NCBI RefSeq assembly: GCF_000336615.1
Contig: NZ_AOLW01000006.1
Location: 1 to 64,000 of the forward strand
Direction of reading: 5' to 3'
DNA length: 64,000 nt
From: Haloarcula amylolytica JCM 13557
Lineage (GTDB): Archaea; Halobacteriota; Halobacteria; Halobacteriales; Haloarculaceae
A program made the translations under genes and the position numbers. The notes beneath the pieces are model-generated. The model did not search any database, was not told the origin of the DNA, and saw only the letters and a program-made list of their open reading frames with translations. Positions 26,588-35,178 of this stretch are shown here, piece after piece (the first letter of the stretch is position 1; each line of letters begins with the position of its first letter).

Positions 26588-26833
26588 ATGCGAGTCGAGT
26601 ACGACTACGACACCTGTATCGGGATGTTCCAGTGTGTCGCGGAGTGGGACGCCTTCGAGCGCGACGAGGACGCCGGCAAAGCGGTGCTGGCAGACAGTGA
26701 GGAACACGGAGAGGACGTGTTTGTCCGGGAGGTCCCCGACGACGCCGAACTGGACGCGAAGTTCGCGGCCCGGTCCTGTCCGGTCGACGCAATCACGATC
26801 TACGACGACGACGGCGAACAGCTCATTCCCTGA
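26588..26833 (+). CDS. ferredoxin (single-cluster type)
   Basis: From ATG 26588 (MRVEYDYDTCIGMFQC) the 81-residue acidic ferredoxin has CIGMFQC near the N-terminus and SCPVDAI near the C-terminus. These cysteines hold one Fe-S cluster. The usual CxxCxxC is shortened to CxxxxxC, which points to a 3Fe-4S cluster or a different fourth ligand. Possible electron donor to local P450s or reductases is unknown. Its last 11 bases overlap the convergent MaoC gene. Confidence 0.85.
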   Translation: MRVEYDYDTCIGMFQCVAEWDAFERDEDAGKAVLADSEEHGEDVFVREVPDDAELDAKFAARSCPVDAITIYDDDGEQLIP

Positions 26834-27269
26834 TTATTCCCTCGACAGTCGCTTCGAGCACGACGCTTCCAGCGATATCTTCATCGACCGAGTCCACGAC
26901 AGCTGGGTCGGCCTGACTGGGTTCGTCGCCGCGGCTGACGCGCCAGACAGTCACGTCACCGACGAGGTTCACACCGCCGTCCGCCCGCGGGTCGACGCTC
27001 GCCACGGTAAGTTCACAAACCAGCCGCTCGCCGGTGTACACCGGGCGCTGGAACCGCAGGTCCATCTGCGAGGCGAGCACTTCGAGGTCGCCGCCGATGC
27101 TGGTCAGCAGTGACGCGGTGAGCAGCCCCTGGACCATCCGCCGCCCGTCCCCATCAGGCTCAGTATGGCGGGCCTGGTCGTCTCCGGAGAGGGCGGCGAA
27201 CTGGTCGACGTCTTCGGGCCGGAACGTCCGCGTCTCAGTGAATGTCTCGCCGGCTTCGACGGGAGGCAT
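26823..27269 (-). CDS. MaoC-like hot-dog dehydratase domain protein
   Basis: A 148-residue protein with the hot-dog opening FRPEDVDQFAALSGD and later MVQGLLTASLLTSIGG and QMDLRFQRPVYTGERL, the same sequence order as PhaJ. The catalytic Asp-His pair of true hydratases is altered here (SGDDQARH in place of GDxNPxH, and MVQGL in place of IAHG), so it may bind acyl-CoA without hydrating it. It diverges from the MATE gene. Confidence 0.78.
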   Translation of the reverse strand: MPPVEAGETFTETRTFRPEDVDQFAALSGDDQARHTEPDGDGRRMVQGLLTASLLTSIGGDLEVLASQMDLRFQRPVYTGERLVCELTVASVDPRADGGVNLVGDVTVWRVSRGDEPSQADPAVVDSVDEDIAGSVVLEATVEGIIRE

Positions 27270-27353
27270 GTGCTGGCCTGTCGGCGCTACGGGAGAAAAA
27301 TCTACGGCCTCGTCCCGAAACCCACAGGGGGCTGGGCTCCTCAGATCAGAGCG

Positions 27354-28823
27354 ATGTCGACTGGTGGTCCCCTCCGCCGCCTTCTGACTGCGTTCCCCGC
27401 GTTGCTGGCCAGTGCAGGGCTCGTCGACCGGGAGAAGGCGACCGCCGCGACGGACCTCGCCGCGCCGGTGATGGTCACGGGCGGCCTCCGGATCCTGCTG
27501 CGCCTCGCCGACTTCCTGATGGTCGGGCTGGCGCTCGGTGACGCGGCTATCGCCGGTCTCGAACTCGGCTTCCAGTACTACTTCGTCGGGTTCGGGCTCT
27601 CGCTTGCGGTCTCTTCCGGGACGATCAGCGTCGTCTCGCGGCTACAGGGAGCCGATCAACCCGAGCGGGCGAACCTCGCGGTAAAACAGTCGCTGTGGAT
27701 CGCACTGCTCGTCTCCCTGCCGCTGTCGGCGCTCTGCTGGCGCTATCCGGAGCTTCTGGTGGGGGTTCTCACCGACGACGCGGCGACTATCCGGTTCGGT
27801 GCAACGTATCTCGCCATCGTAATGCTGTCGCTGGCCCCGCGGTTCTGGAGCATGGTCGCCGCCCGGGCACTGGCCGGCAGCGCGGACACGAAGACGCCGA
27901 TGTACGTCCGCCTGCTCACGCTACCGACGAACGTCGCACTCAACGCTGTCCTCATCTTCGGCGTCGGCCCGTTCCCCGAACTCGGCATCGCCGGTGCGGC
28001 GTGGGGGACGACCATCGCGAACACGCTTGCAGCGGTGATTTTCCTTGGACTGTTGCTGTCCGGGCGCTACGTCGTCACGCTCCGGCCCGGCGGGACGCAG
28101 TTCAGCGCGGGGCTTATGCGCGAAATCGTCCGCGTCGCGCTCCCGCTGTCCGGGATGCGCTTGCTCCAGACGTTCGCCCGCTTCCCGTTCCTGTTCATCC
28201 TGGGCGTGCTGGGGACGCCGACGCTCGCGGCCTACGCCATCGGCCGCCGGGTCATGCTGCTGGCGCTGATGCCGGCGTGGGGGTACGCCACCGCCGCGTC
28301 GACGCTGGTCGGGCAGTCGCTGGGGGCCGGTGACGAGGGGGAGGCGACCGCCTACGGCTGGCAGACGCTCCGCGTAGCGCTCGCCGTCCAGCTCGTCGTG
28401 GCGCTCCTGCTCGTGGTGTTTGCCCGCCCCATCGTCGCCCTGTTCGGGACCGCCTACCCCGAACTGGCGGCCGCGTTCGTCCGCGTCTTCGGCCTGCTCG
28501 TTGCCGGGTTCTCCATCTCCCGGACGATGCGGGGCAGCCTGCGTGGCGCCGGCGACACCCGCTGGCCGCTGTACGGGACGTTTCTGGGCGGCTACTGCTA
28601 CCGGCTCCCGGTGGCTGCCCTCGCGCTCCCGTCGTCGTTCGTCGTGACAATTCCCGTTCTCGACATCGCCGTCTCGCCGGGGCTTGGGCTCGGCCTGCCG
28701 GCCATCTTCGCTGCGCTCGTCGGCGATTTCTACCTGAAAGCCGCAGTCAACGCGGGCCGGTTCTGGTCCGGCGGGTGGCGCGACGTAGCCAGACGGTCCG
28801 GTGTCGGTACGGCCGACGACTGA
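27354..28823 (+). CDS. MATE family efflux transporter
   Basis: A 489-residue multidrug/toxin extrusion protein with 12 predicted helices in two similar halves (GGLRILLRLADFLMVGLALG begins the first, RIVALPLSGMRLLQ-like sequence the second). From ATG 27354 (MSTGGPLRRLL) the N-terminus fits the family; earlier in-frame starts would run across the divergent MaoC gene. It should export organic compounds with Na+ or H+ antiport. A second MATE gene lies at 49931. Confidence 0.88.
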   Translation: MSTGGPLRRLLTAFPALLASAGLVDREKATAATDLAAPVMVTGGLRILLRLADFLMVGLALGDAAIAGLELGFQYYFVGFGLSLAVSSGTISVVSRLQGADQPERANLAVKQSLWIALLVSLPLSALCWRYPELLVGVLTDDAATIRFGATYLAIVMLSLAPRFWSMVAARALAGSADTKTPMYVRLLTLPTNVALNAVLIFGVGPFPELGIAGAAWGTTIANTLAAVIFLGLLLSGRYVVTLRPGGTQFSAGLMREIVRVALPLSGMRLLQTFARFPFLFILGVLGTPTLAAYAIGRRVMLLALMPAWGYATAASTLVGQSLGAGDEGEATAYGWQTLRVALAVQLVVALLLVVFARPIVALFGTAYPELAAAFVRVFGLLVAGFSISRTMRGSLRGAGDTRWPLYGTFLGGYCYRLPVAALALPSSFVVTIPVLDIAVSPGLGLGLPAIFAALVGDFYLKAAVNAGRFWSGGWRDVARRSGVGTADD

Positions 28824-28864
28824 CGGCGAACGCTATCGTCCACACCGGCCCGCTGTCGACCGCG

Positions 28865-29251
28865 TCACTCGACCTGTGCGACGGCTTCGACCTCGACGAC
28901 GGCCTCGGGTGTTGCCAGACCGCTCACCTCGACCATCGTCGCCACGGGGCGCACGTCGCCGAAGAACTCGCTGTGGGCCTCGCCGACCCGCTCCTGGTCG
29001 TCGATATCGGTGACGTACATCCGGGTCTGGACCACGTCCTCGATAGCGGTGTCGTGATCCGCGAGCGCGTCCTCGACGATACCGAAGGCGTGTTTCGCCT
29101 GTTCGTACGGGTCTCCCGGCGCGACGACCTCGCCGTCGTCGTCCGTAGCGATGGTCCCGGCAACGCGGACGGTATCACCCGCACGTATCGCCCGCGAGTA
29201 GCCGACTTGCTCTTCCCAGTCTGTGCCCGTGGAAGATCGTTCGCGACCCAT
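28865..29251 (-). CDS. ridA: RidA/YjgF family protein
   Basis: From ATG 29251 (MGRERSSTGTDWEE) this gives 128 residues with the RidA core: YSRAIRAGDTVRVAGT, VVQTRMYVTDIDD and PVATMVEVSGLA. The arginine in QTRMYV is the residue that binds the carboxylate of imine/enamine intermediates in active deaminases. It is expected to clear reactive enamines. The promoter region is shared with the divergent 31-residue membrane peptide. Confidence 0.88.
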   Translation of the reverse strand: MGRERSSTGTDWEEQVGYSRAIRAGDTVRVAGTIATDDDGEVVAPGDPYEQAKHAFGIVEDALADHDTAIEDVVQTRMYVTDIDDQERVGEAHSEFFGDVRPVATMVEVSGLATPEAVVEVEAVAQVE

Positions 29252-29322
29252 ACCCAATAGACGCTGTGGGCCCCCAAAATCGTTTCTCAAGTTTTAATGT
29301 CCGGCCCGAGATACTCATTGGC

Positions 29323-29418
29323 ATGAGCAAGGCCACGAAAATCGTCCTCGGAACAATCGGCGTGTCAGCACTGCTATCCATCGGCATCGTCATCAACCTC
29401 GTCCTGTTCTCGGCGTAG
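29323..29418 (+). CDS. small single-pass membrane protein (31 aa)
   Basis: ATG 29323 to TAG 29418 encodes 31 residues: MSKATK, then one hydrophobic helix (VLGTIGVSALLSIGIVIN) and LVLFSA. The next gene starts at the very next base (29419), so it is an operon leader. TTTTAATG about 30 bases upstream may be its TATA. This layout is repeated by the 28-residue peptide at 4683. Function unknown. Confidence 0.6.
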   Translation: MSKATKIVLGTIGVSALLSIGIVINLVLFSA

Positions 29419-30204
29419 ATGTTCACCGAGCGTTCACTGACCGGCGATCTGCCGGCAGTACGTGAGGCCTACGCCCCGGAGACGCTCGTACTGAACTGCG
29501 ACCGTGACTTCGAGACGCTGGACCCCGCAGTCGCCGAGGAACTCCTGCTGGTGACCGACAGTTTAGATCAGATTTCCTACGACGGCGCGTGGCTGCCGAC
29601 CACAGCGCCAGAGGTGCTACAGGAGTACATCGGCAGCAGCCTCACTATCGGGATGCCGGGCGACGGCGGCGTCGCCTGGACACACCAGACGGTTCCCCCC
29701 TGCGTGTTCGTCAAGCCCCGGCTGGAGACATCGCCCGATGACTTCGTCTCGTTTCTCATCGCCGAGGCGCTCGTCGAGGTCAGTCTCGACGAACCTGAGC
29801 ATTTCCTTGGCTTCTTCGGCGAGCGCTACCCGGAGTTCGTGGCCGCCACCGAGGACCACCTCGACGCCAACGCCCGGTACCAGCTCGCAGCAGCGGTGTA
29901 CACGGCATACCTTGGCCTTCAGACTCGCTCGGAGTTCGCCGACTGGGCCGACAGCTACCCAGAGCTACACGCGGCGTGGGACGACGCCGGCGAGCGTCTG
30001 CAGCCCCGCCTCGAAGACCTCCCCAGCGAAATCGCCCAGGGCCAGACAGAGTTCGCCGCGGCGGCCGAACTCGCCTGTAGCGGCGTCAAGCACGGACTTG
30101 ACCTGCCCGCGCCGTTTGCCGCGCTCGACACCGACGCCTATCTGGAGTACGGCGCTGACTACGCTGTCCAGTGGGCCGAGACGACCTTCGAGAAGATGGA
30201 GTAA
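29419..30204 (+). CDS. conserved haloarchaeal protein of unknown function
   Basis: A 261-residue acidic soluble protein beginning MFTERSLTGDLPAVREAYAP. Conserved-looking segments are IGMPGDGGVAWTHQT and EHFLGFFGERYPEF. It has no signal peptide, membrane helix or recognisable catalytic motif. It starts directly after the stop of a 31-residue membrane peptide, so the two form an operon. From memory a similar family is annotated only as a DUF in other haloarchaea. Function not assigned. Confidence 0.75.
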   Translation: MFTERSLTGDLPAVREAYAPETLVLNCDRDFETLDPAVAEELLLVTDSLDQISYDGAWLPTTAPEVLQEYIGSSLTIGMPGDGGVAWTHQTVPPCVFVKPRLETSPDDFVSFLIAEALVEVSLDEPEHFLGFFGERYPEFVAATEDHLDANARYQLAAAVYTAYLGLQTRSEFADWADSYPELHAAWDDAGERLQPRLEDLPSEIAQGQTEFAAAAELACSGVKHGLDLPAPFAALDTDAYLEYGADYAVQWAETTFEKME

Positions 30205-30251
30205 CGGAGTGCCGTGTCGGTGCTCCAGTAAATACGATTTACTACGTTGTA

Positions 30252-31388
30252 CTACAGCCGCTCCAGCACCGCGTCGGCGTCGTAGTTGAGCGTCAGCTCC
30301 CGCGACCGACCGCGACCCTCGACGTTGGTGTAGTCGGCGTCGATGATGTCGAGCTGGTCGAGCTTGTTGATGATCTCGGAGTACCGGGTGTAACCCAGGT
30401 CCGTCTGCTCGGAGAAGGCGTCGTAGATGTCGCCGGCCTGCTGGCCGTCGTGGGCGGCGATGACTTCCACGAGCGCGGTTTCCGAGTCCGACAGCTCCCG
30501 CAACCGGCGGGAGAGGTGGACGTATTTGGACTTGTCGTAGGCCTCCTCGACGTCCTCGGTTTCGACCGAGCGGGAGGCACGCATCTCGGCGTTCATGCCG
30601 GCCCGGCGCAGGAGGTCGATGCCAACCCGGAGGTCGCCGCCCTGCTCCTCGGTCAGTTCGGCGACGCGGTCCAGCACCGTGGGGCCGACGACACCTTCGT
30701 TGAACCCCCGGTCGGCGCGCTCGCCCAGGATATCCGCGATTTCGGCCTGTCCGTAGGGATTGAAATACACCTCCTCCGGACGGAACACGGACTGGACACG
30801 CGTATCGAGTGCGTCGATGACGTCCAGTTCGAGGTCAGAGGAGACACAGATGACGCCGATTTTCGCGCCGGAGTGGGCTTCGTGGGCGCGCAACAGCGAG
30901 TACAGCGTGTCGCTGGCCTCGCTCTCGTAGAACAGGTAGTTCACGTCGTCGAGGGCGACGACGAGTACCTCGTCTTCCTCGACCAGCTTGTCGGTAATCT
31001 GGGAGAACAGTTTCTTGAAGGAGATGCCCGAGGACGGCGGCTCGTAGTCGAATATCTCGGCGAACAGCCGCGAGAAGACGGCATAGCGCGTCGAGTCCAT
31101 CTGGCAGTTCACCCGGACGGTTTTCACGTCCGTCTGGGCGGTGAGTTCGTCGAACAGTATCTGGACGGCCGTCGTCTTCCCCGTGCCCGGCGGCCCGCGG
31201 GCGATGACGTTGAGCGGGCGCGACCCGCGGACGGCCGGCCGGAGCGCGTACTTCAACGTCTCCATCTGTGTGTCCCGGTGTTTGAACGTCTCCGGGAGCC
31301 AGTCGATTTCGAAGACGTGTTCGTCCCGAAAGACGGACTCGTCCCAGCCGAGCATCCGGTCCTCGGGGTCGTCGCTCATCACTTTCAC
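30252..31388 (-). CDS. orc1: Orc1/Cdc6 family replication initiator
   Basis: A 378-residue AAA+ protein with Walker A GPPGTGKT (65-72), Walker B VVALDDVNYLF (about 149-159) and a C-terminal winged helix (DLGYTRYSEIINKLDQLDIIDA). It binds origin recognition boxes or acts as an accessory Orc. The start may be Met4 (MSDDPED). The 85-bp upstream gap has no ORB-like repeat or AT-rich unwinding region, so this looks like an orphan orc gene rather than one beside an origin. Confidence 0.93.
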   Translation of the reverse strand: MKVMSDDPEDRMLGWDESVFRDEHVFEIDWLPETFKHRDTQMETLKYALRPAVRGSRPLNVIARGPPGTGKTTAVQILFDELTAQTDVKTVRVNCQMDSTRYAVFSRLFAEIFDYEPPSSGISFKKLFSQITDKLVEEDEVLVVALDDVNYLFYESEASDTLYSLLRAHEAHSGAKIGVICVSSDLELDVIDALDTRVQSVFRPEEVYFNPYGQAEIADILGERADRGFNEGVVGPTVLDRVAELTEEQGGDLRVGIDLLRRAGMNAEMRASRSVETEDVEEAYDKSKYVHLSRRLRELSDSETALVEVIAAHDGQQAGDIYDAFSEQTDLGYTRYSEIINKLDQLDIIDADYTNVEGRGRSRELTLNYDADAVLERL

Positions 31389-31473
31389 CGAGCTTCGCGG
31401 CCCACTTAACCATTTGCCACAGATTCGCGGTCAGTGACAGGTACACGAGGGACCGCGGTTTCGCTGGCCGTCG

Positions 31474-33561
31474 CTACTCGAACTTCCCGAGCAAATCGCT
31501 GTAGAACCCATCGGCATCGTCGGCACCGTCGTCGGCGAGCTTCTCGACGATGAGCTCCGGCGTCGAACGGGCGAGCTTTCCCTTCACCGGCGAGCGCTCG
31601 ACGCGCAGTTCGCCGTCTTCCAGCCCCTTGGCTTCGATGCCGTCGATGCTGATGTCGGTCTCGGCGGCCTCGCGGATATCGCGTGCGAGGTGGGAGACGA
31701 AAATCGCCGTGGCCTGCCGCTCGCCCAGCGCTTCGAGGATACCGGCCATGATCTTCGCGCTGGCACCGGGCTCGGTGATCGATTCGAGTTCGTCGACCAA
31801 CACCATCACCGGGCGGTCGTCGGTCCCGGCCGCCGGGTCGTCGCTGTCCGTTGTCGCATCGCCGTCAGCTTCCGCTCCGTTCCCGTCCGCTTCCGTCGAC
31901 CGGTGGTCCACGTCCGCGACCAGGTCGCCGAACTCCCGGAGCGTGGCCTCGAACGCGCCGGCGTCGAGCGTGCCCTGAGTCTTGGCGTGGTAGTGGAGTT
32001 CTGACACCCGGCCGACGCGGGCCGACTCCGCCGGGACGGGCAGGCCCATGTGCGCCAGCGTCGTCACCAGCGCTACGAGGTCCAGCGTCGAGGTCTTGCC
32101 ACCGCTGTTGACCCCCGAGAGGACGGTGACGCCCTCGACGGCGTAGTCGACGGGCTCGACGTCTTCGAAGGGCACGTCGAGCAGTGGTGATCGTCCGCCC
32201 TCGATGGCGACGCCTTCGGACTCGGTCAGTTCCGGCATCGTGCAGTCGAAGTCCGCGGCGAAGCGGGCTATCGCCAGCTCCACGTCGAGTTCCAGCGCCG
32301 CGTCGACCAGCGCGGCAGCATCGTCGCGCATCTCGGCGAGGTCGTCGGCCAGCTCTCGCTTGCGGCGGGTCGCGCGCTGGTCGCGTGCGGCAGTCAGTTC
32401 CTCGCGGAGGCGGGCGACGACATCCTCGCTGTGTTCGACCGGGTAGGCCGGCTCGTCGGGGAACGCCCGGCGCGCCGTCGCCTCCATGTCTCGGAGCGCC
32501 AGCGCGTCGACGAGGTGGTCGCGGGCTTTCTCGACGGCGGCGGCGTACTCGTCGGCCAGTTCCCGCTGGAGCAGCGAGTCGACGCCCGCGCCGCGCTCGA
32601 CCAGCGACAGCAGGTCCGTCCCCTCGATGGTCACGTCCTGCTCCTCGATGGCCTCCCGGAGATGGTCGTTGGCGACGCTCTCGGCGGTCGAGACCGCCGC
32701 GTCGAGGTCGTCGACGGCGGTGGCGAGCCGGTCGAGTTCCTCGTCGCCGCTGACGCTCCCGTCCTCGTCGAGCTGGTCGAGCGCCGACAGGAGCGTCTCC
32801 AGGTCACACGAGGCGTCGAGGTCGGCGACGCGGTGGACCTCGGCAGCGGCCCGTATCCGGTCGCGGTTGCTGGCAAAGAAGGTGAGGACTCGCTCGGGCA
32901 CGACGGATTCGGGCTCTTCGAGCGCGTTCGGTTCCACCCGCACGTCGCCCTCGATGTCGACGCCGGCGAATGCTTCATCCAGCGCGACGACCGTCGAGTA
33001 CGAGCGGGCGAGCTCGGCCAATTGGCGGGCGTCGTCGACGACCTCGACGCTGACCTCCGGAATCGCGGCCTGCGCGTCGGCGTACCGTTCGGCGTCGCGG
33101 GTCGCCAGACAGCGGTCCCGGACCCGCACGTCGCCGGGTTCAGAAAGCGGTTCGACGGCCGACAGGGCGTCGAGAACTGCCGGGTCGGGCTCGCGAGCCA
33201 TCGCCGACTCGGCGAACGCCCGGACTTCCTCGATGCGACTGCGGACGCCGCTGGGGTAAACTGTCTCCAGTCGCTTCGCGGCGTAGTCGGTCACCGTCCG
33301 GTCGGTCAGCAGCGCCAGTGCGTCCTCGTGGATCTCTCTGGCGCGTTTCGTCGCGGTGAACCCGCCGGGGTCGTCGTGTTCGGCCCGGATCGCGCCGCGA
33401 GCGATGCGGGCGGCCCGACCCTCGCTGATGCCCGGTGCGCGTGCGAGCGACGCCACGTCGCCGTCCCGGAGCGCCGCCTCCGGGTCGTCTAGTTCCCGGA
33501 GCGCCGCGGCTGTCTTCGCCCCGACGCCCGGAACCGATTCGAGCTCCATCTGCCCGTCCAT
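31474..33561 (-). CDS. MutS-related ATPase with N-terminal helix-hairpin-helix
   Basis: A 695-residue MutS-family protein. Residues 5-60 hold HhH motifs (VPGVGAKTAAAL, APGISEGRAARI) and are followed by a long helical clamp-like region. The C-terminal ATPase has Walker A SGVNSGGKTS, Walker B VMVLVDELES and the VSHLARDI switch. It lacks the mismatch-recognition domain, so it belongs with MutS2/MutS5-like proteins acting on branched DNA. A Ser/Thr/Asp-rich insert (about EADGNGAEADGDATTD) interrupts the ATPase domain just before Walker B. Confidence 0.85.
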   Translation of the reverse strand: MDGQMELESVPGVGAKTAAALRELDDPEAALRDGDVASLARAPGISEGRAARIARGAIRAEHDDPGGFTATKRAREIHEDALALLTDRTVTDYAAKRLETVYPSGVRSRIEEVRAFAESAMAREPDPAVLDALSAVEPLSEPGDVRVRDRCLATRDAERYADAQAAIPEVSVEVVDDARQLAELARSYSTVVALDEAFAGVDIEGDVRVEPNALEEPESVVPERVLTFFASNRDRIRAAAEVHRVADLDASCDLETLLSALDQLDEDGSVSGDEELDRLATAVDDLDAAVSTAESVANDHLREAIEEQDVTIEGTDLLSLVERGAGVDSLLQRELADEYAAAVEKARDHLVDALALRDMEATARRAFPDEPAYPVEHSEDVVARLREELTAARDQRATRRKRELADDLAEMRDDAAALVDAALELDVELAIARFAADFDCTMPELTESEGVAIEGGRSPLLDVPFEDVEPVDYAVEGVTVLSGVNSGGKTSTLDLVALVTTLAHMGLPVPAESARVGRVSELHYHAKTQGTLDAGAFEATLREFGDLVADVDHRSTEADGNGAEADGDATTDSDDPAAGTDDRPVMVLVDELESITEPGASAKIMAGILEALGERQATAIFVSHLARDIREAAETDISIDGIEAKGLEDGELRVERSPVKGKLARSTPELIVEKLADDGADDADGFYSDLLGKFE

Positions 33562-33691
33562 TCGACGCCAGCGAGAAAAAACCCGTCGCCAGCGGCTCCG
33601 GCGACGGAGTGGGCGTCCGACACCGCTTCGACCACGTCAGCTGAACACCGAACGCGAAGGCGTTTTTGCGCTCCACCGAGAAGGGAATCCC

Positions 33692-34573
33692 ATGTCTGCT
33701 GTTTCGGAGAAGCTAGCGGCCGCCCGCGAAGACCTCGAATCGCGAGACGGCGTGCTGATCGCCTTCTCCGGTGGTGTCGATTCGAGTGTCGTCGCCGCAC
33801 TGGCTCACGACGCCCTCGGCGACGACGCCATCGCCTGTACCGCCAAATCTGAGACGCTCCCCGCCGCCGAGCTGACGGACGCCACCCGCGTCGCAGAGGA
33901 AATCGGCATCCGTCACGAGATTGTGGAGTTCTCCGAACTCGACAGCGACGAGTTCATCCAGAACGACGACATGCGGTGTTACCACTGCCGGTCGATGCGG
34001 CTGGGCGCGATGTACGACCGCGCCCGCGAGCTCGGCATCGACGTGGTGTGTGACGGGACGAACGCCTCCGACGTGGGCGAGGGCCACCGCCCCGGCCTGC
34101 GCGCCGTCGAGGAACTCGACGCCTACTCCCCGCTGCTGGAACATGACATCGAGAAGTCCGAAGTCCGCGAAATCGCCCGCGAATACGACCTCTCCGTAGC
34201 CGACAAGCCCTCCATGGCCTGTCTCTCCTCGCGGATTCCGACCGGCCTCGAAGTCACCGAAGAGCGCCTCTCCCGTGTCGAGAAAGCCGAGCGCCTCCTG
34301 CGAACGTGGGGCTTCGAACAGTTCCGCGTGCGCGATCACGACGGCCTCGCCCGCATCGAGGTCGGCGAGGAAGAGCTCGAAACCGCGCTCGACCCCGACT
34401 TCGTCCGCACCGCCCGCGACCACATCGAGGACTGCGGCTTCGACCACGTAACGCTGGACCTCCACGGATACGAAACCGGCAGTGTGAGCCCCGAAACGGA
34501 GGAGCCAGCCGAAGCGGAGACTGAGGATGTGGTCAGTAACGTCTTCGACGCCGACTACCCGTCCGTCGACTGA
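33692..34573 (+). CDS. larE: ATP-dependent sacrificial sulfur transferase LarE
   Basis: LarE adenylates pyridinium dicarboxylate mononucleotide and donates sulfur for the nickel-pincer cofactor of lactate racemase-like enzymes. From ATG 33692 the 293-residue protein has the PP-loop SGGVDSS (about 26-32), CYHC at about 92-95 and PSMACLSSRIPTG. Three conserved-looking cysteines suggest the 4Fe-4S type seen in Thermotoga, not the single-cysteine sacrificial type. LarB and LarC are not in this window. The C-terminal 25 residues are an acidic tail. Confidence 0.88.
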   Translation: MSAVSEKLAAAREDLESRDGVLIAFSGGVDSSVVAALAHDALGDDAIACTAKSETLPAAELTDATRVAEEIGIRHEIVEFSELDSDEFIQNDDMRCYHCRSMRLGAMYDRARELGIDVVCDGTNASDVGEGHRPGLRAVEELDAYSPLLEHDIEKSEVREIAREYDLSVADKPSMACLSSRIPTGLEVTEERLSRVEKAERLLRTWGFEQFRVRDHDGLARIEVGEEELETALDPDFVRTARDHIEDCGFDHVTLDLHGYETGSVSPETEEPAEAETEDVVSNVFDADYPSVD

Positions 34574-34796
34574 CGGCGTCACCTTCTCAAACCAGTACGT
34601 CACGTCAGCCATCGCTTCTTCGCTGGACGATCAGGCACGCAAAGTAGCGCTTTCGTTGTGATAGGAAGTGTAAGATAAAGCATAACTGTGACGGTACAGT
34701 CGGTACAAATATAGACCGCAGTGGACCGCGGTCGAGGCTAGGTTCAGTGATCTGCGCGGCCAGCCTTCGAAACACGGCAGGAACCCCACGCTATGT
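34574..34796. other. AT-rich intergenic stretch, no gene seen
   Basis: Between larE and the 88-residue membrane protein gene the DNA becomes markedly less GC-rich (for example GTGTAAGATAAAGCATAACTG around 34669-34689). I find no coding frame, tRNA or strong hairpin. It may contain the promoter of the downstream gene. The AT richness continues into that gene. Confidence 0.5.
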
Positions 34797-35063
34797 ATGG
34801 AATTTGATCTGGTACTCGATTCGGCGCTTCTCGTACTCGGTGTCTTCTCGTTGTTGGCCATTCCGGTAGTTCTCGCGCAATCGACCGAAAACACGGAAGC
34901 CGAGTCCAAGTTAGAACGTGTCGCACCACTATTGATTGTTATTGCGTACGTGCTCTCGAAACTCGTTCCAGGACGATTCGTTACGGTGACACCGGCCGTT
35001 GACAGTGCTATCGGGGCAGTAGTACTGGCACTCTTTGCCCTCTATCTTCTGTTAATAAGATAA
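34797..35063 (+). CDS. small membrane protein with atypical base composition
   Basis: An 88-residue protein with three predicted helices (about 5-27, 42-60 and 65-87) and the loop QSTENTEAESKLERV. Its codons use more A/T at third positions than neighbouring genes (for example TTAATAAGATAA at the end), and the upstream DNA is also AT-rich, so it may be a recent arrival. No family is recognised. Confidence 0.65.
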   Translation: MEFDLVLDSALLVLGVFSLLAIPVVLAQSTENTEAESKLERVAPLLIVIAYVLSKLVPGRFVTVTPAVDSAIGAVVLALFALYLLLIR

Positions 35064-35178
35064 TCAGAGCCACGGCGTATCGACCACCCGCAGTCGCTCG
35101 TACTTCAGGGTTCACCGGTGGGAGCACAGAATGATACTTCTGGTCGGGATAGCACCGAGAAACGGCGACGCCACGCAG

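Noticed and set aside
26588-27269. Ferredoxin and MaoC-like genes as an electron-transfer operon
   Set aside because: They are convergent and overlap by 11 bases, so they cannot share a transcript.
27165-27353. N-terminal extension of the MATE protein at 27354
   Set aside because: The extra 63 codons overlap the divergent MaoC gene and have no membrane or family character. The helix pattern begins correctly after ATG 27354.
30252-31473. Replication origin beside orc1
   Set aside because: The gap upstream of orc1 is only 85 bp, with no ORB-like repeats, no AT-rich unwinding stretch and no G-string. The orc gene appears to be an orphan.
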